The notes under the pieces: generated by a model | Told to the model about the DNA's origin: nothing | What the model saw: the letters and a program-made list of their open reading frames with translations, nothing else | The model's database searches: none | Made by a program: the position numbers and the translations under genes | Shown here: piece by piece, positions 55,450 through 64,000 of the stretch | Numbering within the stretch: position 1 is the first letter of the stretch | Layout: each line of letters opens with the position of its first letter | Source: Posidoniimonas polymericola | Lineage (GTDB): Bacteria > Planctomycetota > Planctomycetia > Pirellulales > Lacipirellulaceae | Assembly: GCF_007859935.1 (NCBI RefSeq) | Contig: NZ_SJPO01000008.1 | Location: 124,001 to 188,000 of the forward strand | Length of the DNA: 64,000 nucleotides | Direction: 5' to 3'

Positions 55450-55775
55450 TCGGGTCTTGCCCAGTTGCCTCGCCCCCGGCGGGGGCGGCTCCGGTTGTTA
55501 GCAATTCGGCCAGCAGCAGCCCTGCGAGCGGCGACCAGCCAGCCGACGGACCGGATCTGGCGATCCGGTCCCTAATTGGCGCCGCGAATGTGCGGGCCGC
55601 GGCTCGTCACGACCGCCGCCACGACGTACAATCTTGGGTCCCGCCGCCCCCCGGTTCGGGCCCCTGCACGCCCGTGCAGATCCTGTTTCGCATTGGGGGC
55701 GGCCGCCTATAGCCCCGATTGAAGCGGCCGCCGCCTTTGGCAGCGGGACGCGACATCAAACCTCGCCGACCCAGC
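55450..55775. other. 326-base intergenic gap with one dyad
   Basis: No gene is credible. It contains a C/G-rich palindrome near 55472 (CGCCCCCGGCGGGGGCG) just after the upstream stop, probably a transcription-end hairpin without a T-tract, and the dyad at 55549-55570. The remainder carries the ftsH promoter region without a clear -35/-10 pair. Confidence 0.5.
55549..55570. terminator. dyad GACCGGAT-CTGGCG-ATCCGGTC
   Basis: Perfect 8-bp arms with a 6-base loop, without a T-tract. It may be a transcription-end hairpin or a regulator site; the context does not decide. Confidence 0.35.
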
Positions 55776-57998
<2,223 letters not shown>

Positions 57999-58085
57999 TC
58001 GGGGGCGGTGTTCGGCCGCCGTGTTAACGACCCCTTTCACCATTCTTCTGCCACTTATCTCTTTACCCGTTGCGGAGCTACCGAA

Positions 58086-58409
58086 GTGCTAGACCCGGCC
58101 AGCCAGAGTGTCGCCCACATGGTTTTCTTTACGCTCAAGGACCGCTCGCCTAGCGCCGTGGGGACGCTGGTCGCCTCGTGCCACGAGCACCTCGCCGGGC
58201 ACGACGGCGTCGTGTACTTCAGCGCCGGCGAGCGCGCGCCCGAGTTCGACCGCCCCGTCAACGACGACCAATTCGACGTCGCGCTGCACGTCGTGTTCGA
58301 GGACCGCGCGGCCCACGACGTCTACCAGCAGCACCCGCGGCACCTCAAGTTCATCGAGACCAATAAAGAAACCTGGGCCCAGGTGCGGGTGTTCGATTCG
58401 CGGGTTTAG
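58086..58409 (+). CDS. Dabb (stress-responsive A/B barrel) domain protein
   Basis: 107 residues if GTG at 58086 is the start, with GGAG upstream; the ATG at 58119 would begin inside the first strand (HMVFFTLKD). The body (DGVVYFSAGERAPEFDRPVN, FDVALHVVFEDRAAHDVYQQ, HPRHLKFI) follows the dimeric alpha/beta barrel fold of Dabb proteins, whose roles vary from stress response to polyketide cyclisation. The gap from ftsH is 87 bases. Confidence 0.85.
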   Translation: MLDPASQSVAHMVFFTLKDRSPSAVGTLVASCHEHLAGHDGVVYFSAGERAPEFDRPVNDDQFDVALHVVFEDRAAHDVYQQHPRHLKFIETNKETWAQVRVFDSRV

Positions 58410-58479
58410 CGGCCCGGCGTGGGGGAATTTCTTCTTGTCGTTGTGGCAATCCGCAGCGTGGCTGGGTATGCTTAGGGCG

Positions 58480-58507
58480 TTGGTCTGTTCAGGCGCCCCT
58501 GTAGAAT
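58480..58507 (+). promoter_or_regulatory. possible promoter for the PEP-CTERM gene
   Basis: TTGGTC (58480-58485), a 16-base spacer and TAGAAT (58502-58507). The start would lie about 8-10 bases before the ATG at 58523, giving a very short leader. Weak. Confidence 0.35.
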
Positions 58508-58522
58508 CCCCGGGAACGCACC

Positions 58523-59545
58523 ATGTCGCGTCTTCTGTCCACGCTGTTTGCTGTCGTCTGCTTGTCACTGCCCAGCGTGTACGGCCAGGTGGTCGGCTCG
58601 GCTGTTGGGGCGGGCGCTAATCAGAACCTGATCGGCTTTGGCTTCGGCCCGCTGCCGTTGGGCGTTGAGCCGTACGCAGCCAACCCGTTCTCGCTCGAGT
58701 TCACCGCGGACACCGACGTCTTCGGCGTGGAGTCTCGTGCGACCGCGCCGGCCAACTTCCTGGACGACTCTTCCAGCGGCGGCGGCGACTCATTCGGCGC
58801 CATCAAGGCCGCCGACAACGACCCGTTCTTTGGCGTGGTGGACACCAACAACAACGACAACCCAAACAACGACCCCTTGTCGGCGGTTTGGACTTTCGAC
58901 ACGTCGCTCAACTCGAGTGGTTTGTACCTGTCGATGAGCTTCGCCGCGATGGGCGACTTCGAGGCCACCGGCAGCGGGGCCGACACGTTCCTCGTTGAGG
59001 CGGCGTTCGATGGCGGCCAGTTCGCACCGGTGTTCGAGAGCTTCGTCGACGACGAACTGCCGGACGTCGACTACACGCTCGAAGACGGCTCGGTCCGTGC
59101 GCTTGCCGACCCGCTGTTCCTTGCTGGGGTGCAGCTCAGCAACAATTTCACCACGCTCACGGCGCCGCTCTCTGGGGTCGGCTCCTCGCTGAGCATCCGG
59201 TTCAGCGCCCAGACCGACGGCGGCAGCGAGGTCGTCTTGTTCCGCAACCTTGAGATCCACGCCAGCGACCCGGGCACGGGCGGCCAGTCGGGCGACTTCA
59301 GCGGCGACGGCGTGGTCGACGCCGGCGACTACACCCTGTGGCGTGATAACTTCGGCCAGCTCGAGGGCGACCTGCTCGGCGGCAACGGCGACGGGGGCGC
59401 CATCGGCGACAGCGACTACGAGCTGTGGGCCGCCAGCTACGGCATTGGCGCCGGGTCTGCTTCTGGGGCGACCGCCGCCCCGGAGCCGCATTCTGCGGTG
59501 CTGCTGCTGGTCGCGGGGTTGGCGGCGGTGCGGCGCCGAGCCTAG
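58523..59545 (+). CDS. secreted protein with dockerin-like segment and PEP-CTERM anchor
   Basis: 340 residues. A signal peptide (STLFAVVCLSLPSVYGQ) leads to a Gly/Asp/Asn-rich beta-type body with no named domain. At about residue 258 GDFSGDGVVDAGDYTLWRDN is a dockerin-like calcium-binding segment and SDYELWAASYG its second half. APEPHSAVLLLVAGLAAV then RRRA forms the PEP-CTERM anchor. It is probably surface-held through exosortase. Confidence 0.88.
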   Translation: MSRLLSTLFAVVCLSLPSVYGQVVGSAVGAGANQNLIGFGFGPLPLGVEPYAANPFSLEFTADTDVFGVESRATAPANFLDDSSSGGGDSFGAIKAADNDPFFGVVDTNNNDNPNNDPLSAVWTFDTSLNSSGLYLSMSFAAMGDFEATGSGADTFLVEAAFDGGQFAPVFESFVDDELPDVDYTLEDGSVRALADPLFLAGVQLSNNFTTLTAPLSGVGSSLSIRFSAQTDGGSEVVLFRNLEIHASDPGTGGQSGDFSGDGVVDAGDYTLWRDNFGQLEGDLLGGNGDGGAIGDSDYELWAASYGIGAGSASGATAAPEPHSAVLLLVAGLAAVRRRA

Positions 59546-59813
59546 CGCGGCGGGCCGAGGCCTGAATCACCGGCCGTGCCCTGACTAATTGTTGGGCGCC
59601 CGAGCGCATTCTCGGGCAGCCCGCCGCCGGTGGGCCGCCGCCCCCCCAGGGCCGGGGCGGGGCGCTACGAAGTGCGGCAAGTCGGTTTCCGGCGGCGATT
59701 CCTGCGGCCTTGAGGGGCTGGGCTTGCCAGGCGGGCACATTACCGCGAAGGTGGGAACGAGAAATGCTCCCCCCTGGTGGGTTCCTCACTGCCCCTCCAC
59801 CCCCGCCCTGCCG

Positions 59814-61241
59814 ATGCAACCTCCCCGGTCCTACCGCCACACCAAAATCATCGCGACCCTCGGCCCCGCGACCGAGTCGCCCGAGATGCTCGAGAAGCTG
59901 ATCGACGCGGGCGTCGACATCCTGCGGCTCAACATGGCCCACGCGTCGCGGGAGTGGGTGATCAACATCGTCAAGCGGATCCGCGAGGTCTCCGACAAGC
60001 TCGACCGGCATGTCGCGGTGATGATCGACATCAAGGGCCCCGAGATCCGCACCGGCGACGTCGACGGCGCTGTGGAGCTGAAGCGGGGCGACCAGCTCGA
60101 GCTCTGCACCACCCACGACCAGCGCCCGCCCGGCGACGTGCTGCGCGTCTCGGTCAACTACAAGGGCCTGCCGAACGAGGTCGAGGAGGGCCAGTTCGTG
60201 TTGGTCGACAGCGGCCTGCTGCGGCTCTGCGTGGTGGAGAAGGGCGCCAACCACATCCGCTGCGAGGTCATGACGCCCGGCGTGCTCGGATCGCGACGGC
60301 ACATCAACCTGCCGGGCGTGCACGTGCACCTGCCTTCGCTGACGCTGAAGGACCACGAGGACCTGGCCGCCGGCGTTGAGGCCGGCATCGACCTCGTGGC
60401 GTTGTCGTTCGTCCGTGCGGCGGGCGACGTCGAGGAGCTCCGCCGGCACCTCACCGACCTCGGGTCCACCGCGCGGATCGTGTCGAAGATTGAGGAGCAG
60501 GCCGGCGTCCGCAACATGGTCGAGATTATCAAGGAGTCCGACGCGATCATGGTCGCCCGCGGCGACCTCGGCATCGAGATCGAGTACCCGCAGCTGCCGC
60601 TGGTGCAGACCGAGCTGGTCAAGGCGTGCCAGGCCGAGGGCCGACCGGTGATCATCGCCACGCACCTGCTCGAGTCGATGATCAACTCGCCAATGCCGAC
60701 CCGGGCGGAAATCTCCGACATCTCCAACGCCATCCGAGAGCAGGCCGACGCGATCATGCTCTCCGGCGAGACCACCACCGGCGCCTACCCGCTCGAGTCG
60801 ATCGAGGTCTTCAACAAAGTCATCGCGAGCATCGAGCCGTCGGTCGACTACAAGCTGAACTCGGCGATCAAGCTCCGCGAACCGAAAGCCAAGATGCTCC
60901 GCTCGGCCGCCACGCTGGCGCAGGACCTGGGCAACTCGGGGATCGTGGTGTTTACCCGCAGCGGCTTCCTGGCGTATGTGCTCGGCGCGCTGCGTCCGCG
61001 GGGCGTTCCGATCTACGCGTTCACCGACCGCGAGGACATCTTCCGCCAGCTGATGCTGCCGTGGGGCGTCGAGCCGTTCCTGATGCCGTTCTCGGACGAC
61101 CCGGAGAAGACCATCCAGGACGCGCTGGTCTACCTCAAACGCAAGCAGTGGTGCGACGCCGGTACCTGGCTGGTCGTGATCACCAACGCGCTGGCCGAGG
61201 GGCAGGTGATTGACTCGCTGCAGCTGCGGCAGATCGACTGA
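59814..61241 (+). CDS. pyk: pyruvate kinase
   Basis: 475 residues from MQPPRSYRHTKIIATLGPAT. KIIATLGPATESPEML, MIDIKGPEIRTGD, the catalytic lysine in VSKIEEQAGV, and MVARGDLGIEI with LLESMINSPMPTRAEISD are all present. The usual RLNFSHG reads RLNMAHAS here, an unusual variant. It makes pyruvate and ATP from PEP. Upstream starts back to 59589 cross a GC-rich stretch with no domain. Its stop directly abuts the stop of the convergent CotH-type gene. Confidence 0.96.
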   Translation: MQPPRSYRHTKIIATLGPATESPEMLEKLIDAGVDILRLNMAHASREWVINIVKRIREVSDKLDRHVAVMIDIKGPEIRTGDVDGAVELKRGDQLELCTTHDQRPPGDVLRVSVNYKGLPNEVEEGQFVLVDSGLLRLCVVEKGANHIRCEVMTPGVLGSRRHINLPGVHVHLPSLTLKDHEDLAAGVEAGIDLVALSFVRAAGDVEELRRHLTDLGSTARIVSKIEEQAGVRNMVEIIKESDAIMVARGDLGIEIEYPQLPLVQTELVKACQAEGRPVIIATHLLESMINSPMPTRAEISDISNAIREQADAIMLSGETTTGAYPLESIEVFNKVIASIEPSVDYKLNSAIKLREPKAKMLRSAATLAQDLGNSGIVVFTRSGFLAYVLGALRPRGVPIYAFTDREDIFRQLMLPWGVEPFLMPFSDDPEKTIQDALVYLKRKQWCDAGTWLVVITNALAEGQVIDSLQLRQID

Positions 61242-64000
61242 TCAGACGCCTCGCCAGGGGGTCCTCAGCGGGCGGCTTGGCCCGACCGCGGGACGCGACG
61301 AATCCATCAGGCCGATCTCGCTGAAGTACTGGTCGCGCCCGAGCTCCTCAGAGTCAATCACCGCGCCGCCACGGAGCGTCGACGGCGATTGCTGCGGACG
61401 CGTGCGGCGCTCACTGCTCACTTGTTGGGTGAGTTGTTGCGCCCGCTGGTTCGACAACGACGACTCGGTCGCCGGTTGGATCGCGGTCTGGTCCGAGGCC
61501 ACCGAGAACGCGGCGGCTGGCTCCGACAGAGGCGCCAGCGCGGCAATGTAGTCTGAGGAAGCCGGCCTCCAATCCTTGGCATCCAGCGGCGAAGCCAGGG
61601 CGACAGGTTCGTTGTCGATATCCCCCGTGACGGACGCTGCCGCGAGGGCCGCGGCCTCGTAGTCACGCCACATTGCGTAGTCGGCCGCGTTGACCACCCC
61701 ATCGGCGTTGCCGTCGGACCCGGCGCCTGGTGTTAACAGCGTAAGACCGTACTGGCTGCGCCAGGTGTCGTAGTCGCCGCGGTCGACATCACCGTCGTTG
61801 TCGTAGTCGCCTGCCAGCGCCGGCACGGCCAGGCCGGCTGCGCCCGGGGACCCGCCGGCCACGGCGCTGGCGCGCCAGTTTGCGGGGTCGTTGGGGTCGC
61901 CCAGCGGGTCAACAATCTCCAGCGAGGCCCCGTCTCCGTCAGCGGCCGTGGGCCACGGGGCAGAGTCGTCGTAGGTGAACGAGAGGATGGCGACCCCCTG
62001 GGCGGTAAGGAGCGTCACGGTGTCGCCGCCGTTGCCGAGGTTGCGGTCTCCGAAGCCAGTGGAAGCTACGTTCAGGCCCTCGCCGTAGACCGCGGTGAAC
62101 ACCTCCGGAGTGCGGGCGACAATCAGCCGCTCGCCCGGCGCGAGCATCACGCCGGAGTCGATCACATACGGCTCGGACGCGAAGTCGACGATCTGCACGC
62201 CCGACAAGTCGGTGGCCGAAACGCCGGTGTTGAGCAGTTCGATAAACTCGAGGTCGCTCTCGTCGGCGACCACCCCGGCGCTGGGGTGGTAGTGGACCTC
62301 CGTGACCGCTACCGTGGGGTTGAGCGCGGCGGCGCCGGCGACGAACTCGATGGGGTCGGACCAGTGGCTCCAGTGCCCGTCGGCGTCCTGCATGCGGACC
62401 CGCGTCCGGTACGTGGCGCCCGGCTCGAACGCGTCGGCCGGCGCCATTTGCTGGCTGGTGAACGTGGTCTGCGTGCCCGACTCCCAAACGCTGTTCAGCT
62501 CGTAGAGGAAGGGCGTGCCCGAGGTGTAGCCGGCGGTCTGCGAGCTGCGCACCTCGGCTGCCCGCCACTCCATCGCGGCAAACGAACCGGCGCCCTGAGG
62601 GTCGCTGAAGGCGGATGCTTCAAACACCAGTTGATCGACAGGGAATTGGGCGGCCCCCACGTAACTTATCGAGGGTTTGTTGGGGACGCCGGACTCCGAA
62701 CCGCGTGACTGGACGAGGTTGTAGCCGTAGCCGCCGGGGCTAACGAAGTCCTGCATGTAGTCGACCAGGCCGGCGAAGGTCTCGCTCTGGAGCAGTTGCG
62801 GGTTGAAGTTCTCGTACCAGATGCCCTTCTTTACTTTGCGGGGGTGGAAGTCCCACATCGCCTGGTTAGCGTCGACAATGGTCTGATCGCCGCCGGGCGC
62901 CAGCACGTTGGCGAGCTCCTCGATCACCAGCGCGGCGTCGCCGTTGTTGAGCAGCAAGTCGGTGACCTCACGCAGCCGGTTCTCGTACGCTAGGGCCGCC
63001 TCCGGGTGCTGCGAGAGCAGCGAGCGGATGTTCTCGCGGTTGGTCACTGGATTGCCCAGGTGCGGCGCGTCCTCGAACGTGAGGTCGAGATCCCAGGGGA
63101 TGACGTACCACTGACCACTGACCTGATCGCGGTAGTAGTTGACGTTCTCGTTGGGGCGGATGTCTGAGTTGTTGACTAGGTGGTTGACGATGTTCCACGC
63201 GAAGTAGACGTCCCAGTTGAGGTTCTCTTCCCACCACTGGAGGGTTTCGAACCCGCCGTCGATCCCGGACATGAACGCCGCGAGGTCCGACCGGTCGGTG
63301 ACCGACTCAGAGCCCTGGTGGCGTTGGTTGGTCGCGCCGAACACGCTGCTGTGCATGTTGTAGACGTTGCCGTCTTCCAGGCCGCGTTCGTCGAGGAAGC
63401 TGCCGTCGGGCTGCTCGATACCGACGTACAGGCCCCAGAAGTCGCCGCTGTACTGGTCGCCGCCGGTTTCGGACGCGCCGTCGATCACCCGGAAGTTGAA
63501 GTACGTGGTGTACGGCGAGGGCGCGCCGGCCAAGTCGTAGAGCTTGAACGCGGCAGCCTCGGAGAGCACGGTCCCCTCGGTCGAGATGTCGTTGCGCCAC
63601 CAGGGGTTGGTCCCCGGCAGCACGTTGATCTCGTCCCAGGTCTCGCCGAATGGCGCGCCGTAGTTGTCCCGCGCCTGCAGGTGGTGACCATTGAGGAACT
63701 CGATCTTCCACTTGTTCTTTCCGACCTGGTAGGTCGACGCGACGCCGCGGTTGCGGAACTCGACGTGGTCGTAGACCACGCCGTCGTAGACCAGGGTGCC
63801 GCGGAACAGCACCTCGTTGTACTGCCCGTTGTACTGGCTGTTGGTGACGTCCGTCGCGTTGGCGATCAGGTGGTAGGTGGCGATGTCGTCGAGCGCGTCG
63901 CCGCTGTAGACCACACTCGGCTCGAACCCCGGTCGCAACGACGCCGTGTAGTCGGGCACGCCGTCGTAGACGAAGTACGCAAAGTTCGGCTGCGGGTCGT
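61242..64000 (-). CDS. secreted CotH-family protein with lamin-tail and dockerin-like segments (5' partial)
   Basis: At least 919 residues; the reading frame continues past the window edge, so the N-terminus is missing. The first visible part (YNEVLFRGTLVYDGVVYDHV, KNKWKIEFLNGHH, YYRDQVSGQWYVIPWDLDLT) matches the CotH kinase-like family found in secreted planctomycete proteins. Next come a fibronectin-like stretch, then a lamin-tail domain (NPTVAVTEVHYHPSAGVVAD), then LAGDYDNDGDVDRGDYDTW and SDGNADGVVNAADYAMWRDY, dockerin-like pairs. No PEP-CTERM anchor is present; it ends in a polar tail. CotH proteins can phosphorylate secreted partners; the target is unknown. Confidence 0.85.
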   Translation of the reverse strand, partial: DPQPNFAYFVYDGVPDYTASLRPGFEPSVVYSGDALDDIATYHLIANATDVTNSQYNGQYNEVLFRGTLVYDGVVYDHVEFRNRGVASTYQVGKNKWKIEFLNGHHLQARDNYGAPFGETWDEINVLPGTNPWWRNDISTEGTVLSEAAAFKLYDLAGAPSPYTTYFNFRVIDGASETGGDQYSGDFWGLYVGIEQPDGSFLDERGLEDGNVYNMHSSVFGATNQRHQGSESVTDRSDLAAFMSGIDGGFETLQWWEENLNWDVYFAWNIVNHLVNNSDIRPNENVNYYRDQVSGQWYVIPWDLDLTFEDAPHLGNPVTNRENIRSLLSQHPEAALAYENRLREVTDLLLNNGDAALVIEELANVLAPGGDQTIVDANQAMWDFHPRKVKKGIWYENFNPQLLQSETFAGLVDYMQDFVSPGGYGYNLVQSRGSESGVPNKPSISYVGAAQFPVDQLVFEASAFSDPQGAGSFAAMEWRAAEVRSSQTAGYTSGTPFLYELNSVWESGTQTTFTSQQMAPADAFEPGATYRTRVRMQDADGHWSHWSDPIEFVAGAAALNPTVAVTEVHYHPSAGVVADESDLEFIELLNTGVSATDLSGVQIVDFASEPYVIDSGVMLAPGERLIVARTPEVFTAVYGEGLNVASTGFGDRNLGNGGDTVTLLTAQGVAILSFTYDDSAPWPTAADGDGASLEIVDPLGDPNDPANWRASAVAGGSPGAAGLAVPALAGDYDNDGDVDRGDYDTWRSQYGLTLLTPGAGSDGNADGVVNAADYAMWRDYEAAALAAASVTGDIDNEPVALASPLDAKDWRPASSDYIAALAPLSEPAAAFSVASDQTAIQPATESSLSNQRAQQLTQQVSSERRTRPQQSPSTLRGGAVIDSEELGRDQYFSEIGLMDSSRPAVGPSRPLRTPWRGV

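Overview
The window is a high-GC, gene-dense chromosomal segment from a planctomycete, most likely order Pirellulales (Lacipirellulaceae-like). The assignment rests on family content: a DUF1559 pseudopilin with its small lipoprotein partner, several secreted proteins that pair a dockerin-like GDxxxDGxVDxxDYxxWR segment with a PEP-CTERM anchor, a CotH/lamin-tail protein, DUF3467, LptE, and an FtsK with a very acidic tail. The species cannot be named from sequence alone. Both strands are used in short blocks. One tRNA (Pro, UGG) is present. I saw no rRNA, CRISPR array, classical IS transposase or prophage.

Layout: 0-6 kb, surface and secretion genes (PEP-CTERM proteins, alkaline-phosphatase-superfamily/TPR protein, DUF1559, sulfotransferase). 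6.2-11.4 kb, tRNA-Pro, parAB flanked by two inverted copies of a 57-bp repeat, three small membrane-protein genes and three parS sites. 11.4-18.1 kb, DUF1015, cstA, fliM, proA, folP. 18.2-22.4 kb, a probable inverse autotransporter with a beta-helix passenger, a CxxCH protein and a DUF151 nuclease. 22.5-26.1 kb, a candidate oxygen/stress module: a hemerythrin, a protoglobin-coupled sigma-54 activator, and a divergent BON-CBS-UspA operon preceded by a good sigma-54 promoter. 26.1-30.3 kb, rsmG, DUF3467, and a tightly packed cysteine desulfurase-kinase-PP2C phosphatase set. 30.8-42.2 kb, truB, an outer-membrane protein, ftsK, M1 aminopeptidase, a TPR protein and lptE. 42.2-44.7 kb, an amidohydrolase and a PEP-CTERM protein with a strong terminator. 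44.9-50.1 kb, a threonine/lysine cluster (hom, a phosphoglycerate-mutase-like proposed homoserine kinase, lysC with four ACT domains). 50.4-61.2 kb, leuS, glgC, a YwqK/MORN-like protein, ftsH, a Dabb protein, a PEP-CTERM protein and pyruvate kinase. 61.2-64 kb, the C-terminal part of a CotH-type secreted protein.

The most unusual region is the hom-homoserine kinase-lysC cluster. Each of its two intergenic gaps holds a small gene that looks lower in GC than its neighbours and is bracketed by inverted copies of short tandem repeats: a GxxExxY (PD-(D/E)XK-like) gene inside CGCCAAGA-type repeats, and an unrecognised zinc-ribbon gene inside CCGAAATC-type repeats. The leader upstream of hom carries a third repeat family as a long hairpin. 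The cassettes fit almost exactly between stop and start codons, which suggests small repeat-bounded mobile units. Second in interest is the globin-coupled sigma-54 module, and third the parS cluster around a membrane-protein gene. parAB, parS and rsmG within about 24 kb suggest an origin-proximal location, but dnaA and mnmG are not in the window.
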